Below are positions 37,927 to 47,544 of a stretch of 64,000 bases of DNA, piece by piece (positions within the stretch are counted from its first letter, which is position 1; the number at the start of each line of letters is the position of its first letter). The notes beneath the pieces are model-generated. The model saw only the letters and a list, made by a program, of their open reading frames with translations, did no database searches and was not told the origin of the DNA. The position numbers and the translations under genes were made by a program. The DNA lies in contig NZ_JAESVD010000004.1 in the NCBI RefSeq assembly GCF_016765635.1, positions 310,001 through 374,000 on the forward strand, given 5' to 3'. Source of the DNA: Shewanella schlegeliana (lineage in GTDB: Bacteria; Pseudomonadota; Gammaproteobacteria; Enterobacterales; Shewanellaceae).

Positions 37927-39018
37927 TTAGGGTTTATAAGGTTTTCGTAGGCAAAGGGACATAATGATGCCGAAACAAATTCCTTGAGTGATCATGGCTG
38001 TGCCACCATAACTAAAGAAGGGTAATGGACTCCCCATTACTGGCAGTAATCCGCTCACCATCCCCATATTGATAAAGGCATATAGGAAGAAGCTGAGCGC
38101 AAAAGCGGCGCTGACTAATCGATTGAATGACGATTTACATTGGTAAGCTAACCAGATCACTCGTCCGGTAATAAACAAATAGAGTCCGACTAAGAGTAAG
38201 CATCCAATAAAGCCCCACTGCTCAGCATAGGTTGAGAAAATAAAATCTGTGTGACTTTCCGGAATGAATCCAAGTTGCCCCTGCGTTGCATTCGTCCAAC
38301 CTTTGCCATGCATTCCCCCAGAACCAATTGCAATCAATGATTGAATAATCTGGTAACCCGCACCAAGGGGATCGGATTCAGGATCCAAAAACTGAGTCAC
38401 ACGCTTTTTTTGGTAGGCTTCCATGACAAAAAACCACAACATAGGGATAGTGATCGCAACACCACCGAGAAACGAACCGATAATTTTCCAGCTCATTCCT
38501 GCAAAATACAAAACAAATAGCGCGTAGATAACGGTGAATATCGCTCCATCTAAGTCTGGCTGAATAAATATCAAGCCTGCAGGAATTGAAGTGACCAGTA
38601 GACAGATGATGATTTTTTTAATGTCTGGACGTCCACCTTCGGCAACTAAAATCCACGCTACCATCAAAGGGATAGCCACTTTGACCAACTCTGATGGCTG
38701 GAATCGAATTGGACCAATAACCAACCAGCGTTGAGAACCGTTAGTGCTATCACCTGCAAAAATGACTCCGAGCAGGAGAAGTACCGCTGAAGCATATAGA
38801 TAAGGGGTCACTCGTTTATAACTTAGCGGTGAGATAACTGACATGACAACAATAGCGCCGATCGCAATAAAGGCTCGGATAAGGTGTCGCTCTAATATTG
38901 ATTCACTGAAACCACTCGCGCTCCACACTGTGAGTGAGCCAAGCAGAATCAACAATGAAATAGCAAGTAATAAAGGGAAATCAACTCGTGGTGTGTATTT
39001 AAACATATCTATCTTCAT
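37927..39018 (-). CDS. rodA: RodA-type SEDS glycan polymerase, orphan paralogue
   Basis: A 363-residue inner-membrane protein with about ten helices. SEDS-family elements: QRWLVIGPIRFQPSELVKV near residue 95, LIFIQPDLDGA near residue 150, and PESHTDFIFSTYAEQWG near residue 255 with the proposed catalytic Asp. It ends GMVSGLLPVMGSPLPFFSYGG. These polymerise peptidoglycan with a class B PBP partner, PBP2 for RodA. The usual neighbours (mrdA, rlmH, rlpA) are absent, so this is either a second copy or a relocated gene. The Leu-Asp-Gly of IQPDLDG differs from the common QPDLGT. Confidence 0.85.
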   Translation of the reverse strand: MKIDMFKYTPRVDFPLLLAISLLILLGSLTVWSASGFSESILERHLIRAFIAIGAIVVMSVISPLSYKRVTPYLYASAVLLLLGVIFAGDSTNGSQRWLVIGPIRFQPSELVKVAIPLMVAWILVAEGGRPDIKKIIICLLVTSIPAGLIFIQPDLDGAIFTVIYALFVLYFAGMSWKIIGSFLGGVAITIPMLWFFVMEAYQKKRVTQFLDPESDPLGAGYQIIQSLIAIGSGGMHGKGWTNATQGQLGFIPESHTDFIFSTYAEQWGFIGCLLLVGLYLFITGRVIWLAYQCKSSFNRLVSAAFALSFFLYAFINMGMVSGLLPVMGSPLPFFSYGGTAMITQGICFGIIMSLCLRKPYKP

Positions 39019-39488
39019 TCAACATAAAACATCAAGCAGAGAAGCAAGCTGAGAGCTAAGCAAACTGGTGATTATAATGCGGGGAGTATAAACGGTTTTT
39101 TTATTATTAAAATCAGCTTATTTAAGTTAATTTTTATCCATATTCTGCCGCTCTACAGTTTAAACTCCTATTTGGTGATTTAGATGATCTATTCAGGCTC
39201 ACAAACAGCCAGCTAAGTCGCTACCGTTTTGAGTCTCAAAGCCGAGAGTAGCCTCCATTAGTCGTGGGATATTATGCTTGTGCTAGACGAGAAGCACGTT
39301 TAAACCTCTTAACAGAAGCACAAACTTCATCGATATGCCATTGATAATGGATGAAAGTGTTAAGAGCATGCATTGATATGAGCGGATGCGACAGCATCCG
39401 GTCATTGTGTGAACATCACTATTTTGAACATTGGCTATTTTGAGCACCTGCTATTTTGAAGAGCAGGCTATAGCAGGTGCACTCAAGA
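39019..39488. other. 470-bp gap between rodA-like and Usp genes
   Basis: No gene seen. It has a GGATGC-GACA-GCATCC hairpin (about 39383-39398) and a 16-bp tandem repeat near 39419-39460. Beside the latter is GCACCTGCTAT / ATAGCAGGTGC (39444-39480), the likely transcript end of the Usp gene. Confidence 0.55.
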
Positions 39489-40436
39489 CTAGCTTATCGG
39501 TGACTTAAAGCCCTCAGGCTTTAATGCCACTAATGAGCACTTAATTGATTGCAATATATTCTCAGCGGTATTGCCGATAACAAAGCCGGGGATCCCCGTC
39601 CTTGCCAAAGTGCCCATGACTAAGATATCGATCTCTTTCTCGTTGATGAACTGAGGGATTTGGACATCTGCAGCGCCTTGCAGATGGTGAATAACAATAT
39701 CACCACCAATGCCAGATTGTTCGATAAGGCTGTCTAATGCTTTGCGATGATTGACTCTTGAGGCATCGAGTTCAGCATCAAGTTCATCTTGGTCAATTTT
39801 AATCCAGAGGCTGTTTCTCAAGTAGCTTTCTAGTTTATATTCCCAACAGGATAAAATATGTAGGCGATAGTCACATCTGTTGGCTATATCGCGGGCTAAC
39901 TGAAGCATTCTAATTGAGAGTGCGTTTTCTTCAAGGCTGGTACTTATAGGATCTATCGCTACTGCAACCTGCCTTTTGTCCAGCGGTTGATGGGCTAAAC
40001 GATTAAGCCAAACTGGGCATGGGCATTTGCGCAGCAATGTCATATCGAGAGCCTTGAAGCCTTCACCGGAACCATCCAATGGTTCGGCATCCTTAATCAA
40101 CAGATCATGCTCATGCTGTAGGATATTTTTTATGATGTTTACCGCAGGTTTTTCGCCACTAAAGACTTCCAGAGGCAGGGGAACATCCGCCTCTGCAATA
40201 TGATTTTCTTGCCTGCTTTTATCTATCTGTTGATTGACTGTTTGTCGCAGCGCATTTTCATAGGTGTCTTGATATTGCGTATTTATTTTGTGTGAACTCG
40301 GTGAAAATGCAGGGCAAACAATCAAGCCTTTCACCTGTGCATTATTGGCCTGAGACAGTCGCAACGCTTGCCCTATGGAGTCACTGTCACTAGGCAATCC
40401 CTGACTAACAAATAATATTTTCTTAAAGACTTTCAT
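39489..40436 (-). CDS. Tandem universal stress protein
   Basis: A 315-residue cytoplasmic protein of two UspA domains (about residues 1-145 and 155-305), the layout of UspE. The second ends with the nucleotide-binding motif GTLARTGIPGFVIGNTAENIL, G-2x-G-9x-G/N type, so this half should bind ATP. The first half has no matching glycine motif, as is common in UspE. Members help survive starvation and stress. It stands alone. Confidence 0.88.
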   Translation of the reverse strand: MKVFKKILFVSQGLPSDSDSIGQALRLSQANNAQVKGLIVCPAFSPSSHKINTQYQDTYENALRQTVNQQIDKSRQENHIAEADVPLPLEVFSGEKPAVNIIKNILQHEHDLLIKDAEPLDGSGEGFKALDMTLLRKCPCPVWLNRLAHQPLDKRQVAVAIDPISTSLEENALSIRMLQLARDIANRCDYRLHILSCWEYKLESYLRNSLWIKIDQDELDAELDASRVNHRKALDSLIEQSGIGGDIVIHHLQGAADVQIPQFINEKEIDILVMGTLARTGIPGFVIGNTAENILQSIKCSLVALKPEGFKSPIS

Positions 40437-40894
40437 CTCTACCTCCGTGATATGGAGCAGGTTAAGGACTGGCGTTGAGTTTTAAAATGTCTCGCTTTGT
40501 TTATTGCTAGCGATGAAAAACACTGCTAAACGCAACAGATCCTTTCAAGTATTGTTCTACACAGGAAAATTTGCCAATCTGAGAGTGAAATATGCAGTGT
40601 AAAATATGAAGTATAAATTAAGGCTAAATAGGTAGAGTCCGTTGAATAGGGTTCGCTATCCATCTATATGCTTTTAAGCTGAGCGAGGCTGCTACAATTT
40701 GCACGACTCTTGTCAGAGCGAAAGATTGCTCTACATTCAAGCTTAGAGAGTCAGTTGCTATAGAGGGGTAAGGAGTTGAGTTGAGTGAGTTGAGTTTACT
40801 TTTCAGTAATACAAAAAAGGATTAGCACTGCAGCTAACCCTTGTTCATTTTTCACTGCTGTTTGTTCGTTGCGAATTGTTCACTACAGAATCAA
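40437..40894. other. 458-bp gap between Usp and VOC genes
   Basis: AT-rich. A TTGAG-repeat stretch is at about 40770-40798 and the terminator of the VOC gene at 40813-40840. Otherwise nothing seen. Confidence 0.5.
40813..40840 (-). terminator. Terminator after the VOC gene
   Basis: GGGTTAGC-TGCAGT-GCTAATCC on the minus strand, one mismatched pair, then TTTTTT. Confidence 0.75.
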
Positions 40895-41383
40895 TTACTC
40901 GTAGTCAGAAGCGTAAGTTTCTTCGTAAGTGTGCGAGTAAAGCTCAAACAAGTTTCCAAATGGATCTTCTAGATAAACCATTTTTGCTTGTTTGTTATCA
41001 TCTTCAGGGTGGTAACGCATAATATCCATACGCACTTTGCCACCAAACTCTTCAGTACGCTTAATCACGCCTTCAAAGTCATCAGTTTGAAGACAGAAAT
41101 GGAAAATACCGATACGAGAGAAATCCACTTCATGGCGCTCTTGACGATCAACCATCTCGAACAGCTCAACGCCGATCCCATCAGTTGTCACCAAGTGAGC
41201 AATATTAAAACCTTTAAAACCTTCCCCAAAAACAGCGATACACATTCTGCCAATGGCGGTCTCACGCTCTTCAACAACAGGCGTGTTACCCATAACCACT
41301 TTTAAGCCGAGTGCTTTAGTGTAAAACTCAACCGCTTTATCCATATCGCCGACCATGATCCCAACGTGACTCATTTTCATCAT
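40895..41383 (-). CDS. VOC superfamily protein (glyoxalase-like)
   Basis: A 162-residue protein with two beta-alpha-beta-beta-beta units. The first begins MSHVGIMVGDMDKAVEFYTKALGL and ends GVELFEM. The second begins GIFHFCLQTDDFEGVIKR and ends VYLEDPFGNLFELYSH. The His and Glu pair at the strand ends can bind one metal ion, as in glyoxalase I and methylmalonyl-CoA epimerase. Substrate is unknown. The ATG at 41383 has GGAG five bases upstream; the first ATG, four codons earlier, would place that site inside the gene. Confidence 0.86.
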   Translation of the reverse strand: MMKMSHVGIMVGDMDKAVEFYTKALGLKVVMGNTPVVEERETAIGRMCIAVFGEGFKGFNIAHLVTTDGIGVELFEMVDRQERHEVDFSRIGIFHFCLQTDDFEGVIKRTEEFGGKVRMDIMRYHPEDDNKQAKMVYLEDPFGNLFELYSHTYEETYASDYE

Positions 41384-41950
41384 TTTGCTCCACATTCAAA
41401 AGTTATATTGGTTACTCATTTCGATGGAGAAAGTATAAGGCGAGGGTTTAAAAATATTAAATTATCAATACTTATCCATATGATAATTTTTTATTATGAA
41501 CTCTCTTCAGCTTACTCATCCTTACTGTTTTGTAAACGTAAAGCCACTTCGATGGTGAGATGAGGGTTTCTGTGAGCCTACTAGCCTATGACAAAATCAA
41601 TAAGACTCGCTTAACTCACTTTTGGACAAAAGTAAGTTGGAGTTTGCAGCTCGACTACCTCTTAAAGGGAAATCAAACTTCGTTTGATAACAAAGTCCAC
41701 AAAGACTCGATATATTTTTTGCTGAGAGTGGCATCCAACAAAAGTGGTTCCAATGGCCTGCACCAGCTGCAGCATATGGATGTGCAAATGTCGTGATCAC
41801 AAGGGTGTGAGTCAACGACCGTATGTGCAGACACTTCTGAGACTCGCTGCAAGCACGTCTGACCTCCATGGATGGAGGTCAGACAGGGTTCGATATCCAT
41901 ATCTAAGAGGCTGTTGAGCATCCATGCTCATCCTATATTCTTCATTCTTA
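41384..41950. repeat. 567-bp gap with nested hairpins
   Basis: No supported gene. Perfect hairpins: ACTTTTG-GA-CAAAAGT (41618-41633), ATCAAAC-TTC-GTTTGAT (41672-41688) and GTCTGACCTCC-ATGGAT-GGAGGTCAGAC (41857-41884). An AT-rich inverted repeat is near 41458-41491. Several open frames across it disagree with one another, so it is probably a degenerate repeat. Confidence 0.5.
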
Positions 41951-43597
41951 TTAGCTATTCTGCCCTTTACAAGAACTGAATATGTCTAAACTGTTTTTAT
42001 AATCACTCGTTTCAACTTCCATCACGCCTAATATAGAGTGGAAGATATTGTCATGCGAATATTGATTATTATCGGCTTCCTTTTTAATACACTCACGGTT
42101 AATGTTTCTCGTTTCTTTGAAACCTTCTGACATCCATACCATCAATGGTACTTTCGTTTGGTAGTCAGGGGCAAAACTATAAGGCATACCATGCAAAAAC
42201 ATGCCATTCTCACCAAGAGATTCACCATGATCAGATATGTAAATAAGTGATGTATTGTACTTATCTTCAAGTTTCTCTAACTTTGAGATAACATTGCTGA
42301 CCACATAATCGGTATACAAAATTGTATTGTCGTATGTATTAACAATCTCTTCTATGGAGCAATTTTCTATATCACTTCTAGGACAATCTGGTTTAAATTT
42401 TGTCATCTCTGCAGGGTAGCGCTTATAATATGTCGGCCCATGGCTTCCCATAATATGAAGAATAATCATTCTATTCCCTTCAAGAGAATCAATATCTTGC
42501 TCAAGGTTGTCCAGTAAAGCCATGTCGTAGCATGTCGTACCATCACAAAACTCATTTTTATTTGAACGTTCAATGGTTACTTTATCGATGCGAGCAGCGA
42601 CATTCTTATCTCCGCCATCATTTTCTTTCCACAGTAATGCGATATTGGCACGTTTTAAGATATCCAATAAATTATCTTGATTATCAGCAACATCTCGATT
42701 GAATTCATTTTTCGTCATCGATGAAAACATACAGGGAACTGAGACTGCAGTGGCCGTGCCGCATGAGCTTACGTTTTTAAATGAAATGATACCGAGATCG
42801 CGGGTGTATTCATTGGTATCTCTAGGGTAGCCATTTAATTCGTAGTTTTGTGAACGTGCTGTTTCACCTACAACAAGTACCATTAACGTTGGTTTCTTTT
42901 TGGATGCTGCGAGAGTTGAATCCGTCTGTTTTGCATCCAATCCAATTTGGCGATATTCAAGCGGAACCGAAAGAAAGGTTTTCCAAATATAATCAGTAGT
43001 GCTGTAGACAAACTGAGTGGGAATAATTGCTTTTTTCAAATAACGATTGTTACGACCAACCGATGAGTAGTCTTGATAATATAGTGCTGCAATCACCGCG
43101 ATTACAACCAATGATAGTGCCATCGAAACTAGCTTCATCGAAAGCATTTTAGCCGGACTCTGTTTAATTCCTATGGGGATCATGAACACAATCAATGCGG
43201 GGATGATGCCCATTAACACAACCCACAGAACAGAATAACTACTTAGATAAGATCCCGCTTCACCCGAATCCGTTTCCACAATATTAGTAATCATATTGTA
43301 GTCAAAGAGTGTTCCATAATTATAACCGGCATAACTCACAATGCTGGAAAGAATCAGCAAGATGATAAAAAAAGGTTTAGCTATAACAGGCCAACTAAAT
43401 AAATTAAAAAGAAAATTTAATGTAGCCCCAAAAAATATTGGAATTGATAGTACAAAGCCAATTTTAACTGCATCAATATTATTGAATATTGCGTACAAAT
43501 CAGCATAGATAGGAATATTGACAACCAATGAGAAGTAGATTGCGAGTATTAAGGTGAAGAGCACATAGGATACGCCAGACTTAAAGGGGCGTTTCAT
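41951..43597 (-). CDS. eptA: EptA-like phosphoethanolamine transferase
   Basis: A 548-residue inner-membrane enzyme of the sulfatase/alkaline-phosphatase fold, adding phosphoethanolamine to lipid A. Five helices cover about residues 8-180. The catalytic part starts with LMVLVVGETARSQNYELNGY (metal-ligand Glu). The nucleophile Thr lies in SCGTATAVSVPCMFS, and the late metal sites are in ISDHGESLGENG. Modified lipid A resists cationic peptides; the gene alone does not show whether that occurs here. The ATG at 43597 is preferred over a TTG eleven codons upstream, but ribosome sites are weak for both. Confidence 0.9.
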   Translation of the reverse strand: MKRPFKSGVSYVLFTLILAIYFSLVVNIPIYADLYAIFNNIDAVKIGFVLSIPIFFGATLNFLFNLFSWPVIAKPFFIILLILSSIVSYAGYNYGTLFDYNMITNIVETDSGEAGSYLSSYSVLWVVLMGIIPALIVFMIPIGIKQSPAKMLSMKLVSMALSLVVIAVIAALYYQDYSSVGRNNRYLKKAIIPTQFVYSTTDYIWKTFLSVPLEYRQIGLDAKQTDSTLAASKKKPTLMVLVVGETARSQNYELNGYPRDTNEYTRDLGIISFKNVSSCGTATAVSVPCMFSSMTKNEFNRDVADNQDNLLDILKRANIALLWKENDGGDKNVAARIDKVTIERSNKNEFCDGTTCYDMALLDNLEQDIDSLEGNRMIILHIMGSHGPTYYKRYPAEMTKFKPDCPRSDIENCSIEEIVNTYDNTILYTDYVVSNVISKLEKLEDKYNTSLIYISDHGESLGENGMFLHGMPYSFAPDYQTKVPLMVWMSEGFKETRNINRECIKKEADNNQYSHDNIFHSILGVMEVETSDYKNSLDIFSSCKGQNS

Positions 43598-44175
43598 CAA
43601 ATGACTCACATTATTAGGTACTTTATACAAGGGAGTTTCCAGCAGTGTTATCTATTTTCCAGCAGACATCATCACCATTTTGACTAAACTGTCAAATGAT
43701 TATGATATATTTATCTACCAAAAATCATAAGCGACAGGTAAATACGTTGCAGAATCCCTCTTTATTGAACAATGCCTCTGTAAGACAAAGTTCGCCTCTA
43801 TCCTTGCATCCTAAAGACCTGCTAAAGGCGACCTAATGAAAGCGTTGTAAATTGGCATTGTCTAAGACTCCCCTCGTTTATCGTCACGAATAGATTATTC
43901 ACAACCATGAAGTGACAAGTTCAAACACTCTTTCCTGTAGCAATCGCTCAGACAAAATATGACCAGCCTTCATTTGAGGCTAAGAAACTTTTTCAGCCAC
44001 AACGTCTGATTCTTGCTTCAACAAAAGCTGCCATCCATGGCACTCTAGTAAACAAAAGACATAAGTGCTCCAGGCACAAAAAAGCCCGATTTCTCGGGCT
44101 TTTTCTTTCATAAAGCGATAAACAAGCTCTATCAGTTAAGTCTCTCAATTAGATAAGAGACAAGGTCTATAAAAA
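43598..44175. other. 578-bp gap between eptA-like gene and ybiT
   Basis: No convincing gene. It holds the ybiT terminator at 44078-44104. The remainder contains a CCATCCATGG word similar to those in the 41.4-41.9 kb gap, and may be old repeat sequence. Confidence 0.45.
44078..44104 (-). terminator. Terminator after ybiT
   Basis: AAAAAAGCCCGA / TCGGGCTTTTT stem with a TTTC loop, about 70 bp past the ybiT stop; T-run on the minus strand. Confidence 0.9.
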
Positions 44176-45768
44176 TTAACCTTCGATACCTTTACTCGCT
44201 AGGAACTCATCATAAGTTCCTTTGAAATCATTCACGCCATTTGGTGTGATTTCAATGATACGGTTCGCTAGTGATGATACGAATGCACGGTCATGACTGA
44301 CGAATAGTAGTGTACCTTCGTACATCTCTAACGCGTTGTTCAATGACTCAATGGATTCCATATCCATGTGGTTGGTTGGTTCATCGAGTAGCAAGATGTT
44401 TGGCTTTTGCATGATTAGCTTACCAAACAACATACGGCCCTTCTCACCACCAGATAGAACTTTAACAGACTTCTTAATGTCGTCTGAACCAAACAGCATA
44501 CGACCTAAGTAACCACGTACTGATTGATCGTCATCTTCTGGTTTGCGCCACTGACTCATCCAGTCAAACAACGTCATGTCGTTAGCGAAATCAGACTCGT
44601 GGTCCTGTGCATAGTAACCAATCGCAGAGTTTTCAGACCACTGAATCGTGCCCGAATCTTGTGGGATATCGTGTACTAGGGTACGTAGCAAGGTGGTCTT
44701 ACCCACACCATTGTCACCCAAGATAGCGATACGCTCGCCCACTTCGGCAATAATGTTTAAATCTTTAAATAACGGCTTATCGAAGCCTTTAGACAAATCT
44801 TCAACCACTAGCGCGTTACGGAACAATTTCTTCTCTTGTTCGAAACGGATGAATGGGTTAACACGGCTAGACGCTTTAACTTCATCAAGCTTGATCTTAT
44901 CGATTAGCTTAGCACGTGACGTTGCTTGCTTAGCTTTAGAAGCGTTAGCAGAGAAACGTGCAACGAAGCCTTGAAGCTCAGCAATCTGTGCCTTCTTCTT
45001 AGCGTTATCAGACATCAAACGCTCACGCGCCTGCTGTGCCGCCATCATGTACTCATCGTAGTTACCAGGGAATACACGAAGCTCGCCGTAATCCAAGTCA
45101 GCCATATGGGTACAAACAGAGTTCAAGAAATATCTATCGTGCGAGATGATAATCATGGTGCTGTTACGTTGGTTTAGCATCTCTTGCAACCAGCGAATGG
45201 TGTCGATGTCCAAGTTGTTGGTTGGTTCGTCAAGTAGCAGTACATCTGGGTCGCTAAATAGTGCCTGAGCCAAAAGCACACGTAGCTTGAAGCCCGGTGC
45301 GATTTCGCTCATAAGACCGAAGTGCTGCTCAACACCGATACCTACGCCCATTAACAGTTCACCCGCACGAGATTCAGCGGTATAACCGTCCATCTCAGCG
45401 AATTCCATCTCAAGCTCAGCAACCTTGATACCGTCTTCTTCAGACATTTCAGGAAGCGAGTAAATACGATCACGCTCTTGCTTTACCTTCCAAAGTTCAG
45501 CGTGGCCCATGATTACGGTGTCAACAACACTGAACTCTTCGTAACCAAACTGGTTCTGACTTAGCTTACCTAAGCGCTCGTTCACATCGAGTGAAACGTT
45601 ACCCGCTGTTGGCTCTAAATCACCAGCAAGGATCTTCATAAAGGTTGATTTACCACAACCGTTCGCGCCGATCAGACCGTATCTGTTTCCGCCGCCAAAC
45701 TTAATTGAGATGTTTTCAAACAGTGGCTTAGCGCCAAACTGCATGGTGATATTCGCTGTTTGTATCAA
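44176..45768 (-). CDS. ybiT: ABC-F ATPase YbiT
   Basis: A 530-residue cytoplasmic ABC-F protein with two ATPase domains and no membrane segment. Domain 1: GANGCGKST, then [11 protein letters not shown]. Domain 2 from about residue 318: [29 protein letters not shown]. The linker (about residues 245-310: [20 protein letters not shown] and following) is the P-site tRNA interaction motif. Local identity to E. coli YbiT is very high ([29 protein letters not shown]). ABC-F proteins act on the ribosome E site; the exact role of YbiT is not settled. It has a strong terminator. Confidence 0.95.
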   Translation of the reverse strand: MIQTANITMQFGAKPLFENISIKFGGGNRYGLIGANGCGKSTFMKILAGDLEPTAGNVSLDVNERLGKLSQNQFGYEEFSVVDTVIMGHAELWKVKQERDRIYSLPEMSEEDGIKVAELEMEFAEMDGYTAESRAGELLMGVGIGVEQHFGLMSEIAPGFKLRVLLAQALFSDPDVLLLDEPTNNLDIDTIRWLQEMLNQRNSTMIIISHDRYFLNSVCTHMADLDYGELRVFPGNYDEYMMAAQQARERLMSDNAKKKAQIAELQGFVARFSANASKAKQATSRAKLIDKIKLDEVKASSRVNPFIRFEQEKKLFRNALVVEDLSKGFDKPLFKDLNIIAEVGERIAILGDNGVGKTTLLRTLVHDIPQDSGTIQWSENSAIGYYAQDHESDFANDMTLFDWMSQWRKPEDDDQSVRGYLGRMLFGSDDIKKSVKVLSGGEKGRMLFGKLIMQKPNILLLDEPTNHMDMESIESLNNALEMYEGTLLFVSHDRAFVSSLANRIIEITPNGVNDFKGTYDEFLASKGIEG

Positions 45769-46060
45769 AGGTTTATTCCCGTAAAAAGCACTTACTTAAA
45801 AATATTGCGCATATGATACCACGAATACGCTTGCCAGAAACCAACTGTCTTCAGGATCAAAGAGGAGAGAGAATCATATTATGGTTGACTGAATCCAAAT
45901 ATTGGACATAGAAGTTCATGCTATTTGCTTTAGCACACTTCGGTTTCTATTAGTTCTAGTTCTCATTTAATAAGATCTAAAACTAACCAACAACGCATTG
46001 ACAGAACATTACGCATTCTATACAGCTTACGTAAAACACAATACTACGTAAAGGTGGAAT

Positions 46061-46978
46061 ATGGAATTCAGATATCCAGTAGCAGTTGCAGAAGCAAATA
46101 CAAGAGCCTTAAACACTCTTACGAAAAACTTAAACGACTCAGAGGCTGGTCGGGAAGTTTTTAATAAAATTTTAATCGAGTTGGGTAACTCAGTTGAAAG
46201 ATACCCAAATTGGCACCCTATTTTGACGCTACCACCGCATAAGCATCAGAAAACAGCTTCATCTATATCAGAGTTAAAAGCCTATGCCGGAATTGATCAT
46301 ACAGTTCTATTTGTAAAAGGTTTTGTAACATGTCCTTACTCTGAGGATGAAGCAAATCAACTGGTAAAGTCTGTAAATGCAATTCAAGGCCTTTTTGCTG
46401 AACGCTTACAAACCCCTTTATATAGTGATTATGCGTACCCAGTGGTAATTCAGGCATCAGATATTGAGCTAGAAGCTGATGGTACGATCCGAAGCCGTGA
46501 TGCACTTGCATGGTGCACACAACACTTAGTAAAGAATGCGCAAAACGCGGAAGTCGCAGAAACGTGGTGGAGTATGAGATCATGTATATTAGGACATCCA
46601 CACGGCTCTCGTTCGTCATTGCTTGTAAATCAGCATACAGGGGGACACATGCGGAAAATTCTAGAAGCATTAAATAATAGTGGTATGTATGGTCCAATTA
46701 GAGAATGGTCATTAGAAATGCTCTCGGAGAAAAAGAGAAAAGCAATTAGTGAAACCCTAATTCGTACCGCAATTAACTGTTGGGAAAAAAGTTGTAATAA
46801 TTTTGAGTTTGAACTGCGGGGAGAAACCTGTAAAGCGGAGATTAGGGACACATGGAATGACGGTGATGAACTTTCTGTGCGAGTTATGATCGGAGATTAT
46901 GACCTATGTGTGTCAGGTTTTTCTATCCTAAAAAAGATCTCTTACAATCTAGCGACCCAAATGGCAAACGTACATTAG
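46061..46978 (+). CDS. Unrecognised 305-residue protein
   Basis: I do not recognise this gene. The ATG has AAAGGTGG at the right distance. The protein has no signal peptide or membrane helix. It contains several Trp/Cys/His pairs (SMRSCILGHPHGSRSSLL, CWEKSCNNFEF) and a helical N-terminal half. Codon choice is more AT-rich than neighbours. It is isolated by long gaps on both sides and has no visible terminator. It may be an accessory gene acquired by transfer. It is a full-length open frame with no disruption. Confidence 0.6.
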   Translation: MEFRYPVAVAEANTRALNTLTKNLNDSEAGREVFNKILIELGNSVERYPNWHPILTLPPHKHQKTASSISELKAYAGIDHTVLFVKGFVTCPYSEDEANQLVKSVNAIQGLFAERLQTPLYSDYAYPVVIQASDIELEADGTIRSRDALAWCTQHLVKNAQNAEVAETWWSMRSCILGHPHGSRSSLLVNQHTGGHMRKILEALNNSGMYGPIREWSLEMLSEKKRKAISETLIRTAINCWEKSCNNFEFELRGETCKAEIRDTWNDGDELSVRVMIGDYDLCVSGFSILKKISYNLATQMANVH

Positions 46979-47544
46979 CTGAAAAATTCTTGTAACTATT
47001 CATATCTACATATCAAAGTGGTCTAGTTGAATCGGCCACTTTACTTAATTAGACGTTAATTTCAACTATCTTCCCAGTATTTCGCAACTTAGGCAAATTT
47101 GTCGTAATGTGAATTATTGCGCTTTGAACATTAGCTCTAACAACTAAAATTAATTAACAACAGATAAAAGCCTCGGTTAGCGAGTAACCAACCTGGTGAT
47201 ATTAGCTGTAGTAATCAAAGTGACAATTCCGCTCTTGGTTATATGATTAACGTCATCATAGATAAAACAAAAACCAGTAGACCAGCACCGCGACTTGACT
47301 CGATACTAACCTACTGGCCGAAGGTTGGCGCTGCAAAGCACCAAGCCTGTAAAATTAAGCGCGATACTATAGCATTTTAGGCTAATTTATCAACTGCCAA
47401 TAGCCATTTGAGGTGACATTTAGATGAATTTAGCTCCCACTGTTTTGTCTGTAGAATAAAGTACTAATTACGCCCAATAAACTCTGCAGTCTAATGAGCG
47501 CTGTTAGCATCCCTATGTTGGTCCTACAGCTTGTGCAGCGTTAC
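46979..47544. other. 566-bp gap between the unknown gene and copA
   Basis: No gene, tRNA or repeat I can support. A weak inverted repeat CCAGTAG / CTACTGG (47274-47317) spans a 30-bp loop. AT-rich first half. Confidence 0.4.

Noticed and set aside
41597..41921. Two overlapping minus-strand frames (90 and 82 residues) in the 41.4-41.9 kb gap
   Set aside because: Overlapping in different frames within hairpin-rich sequence; neither has a start signal or known motif.
47041..47400. tRNA or small RNA in the gap before copA
   Set aside because: No cloverleaf or conserved TTCGA arm; only a weak 7-bp inverted repeat.
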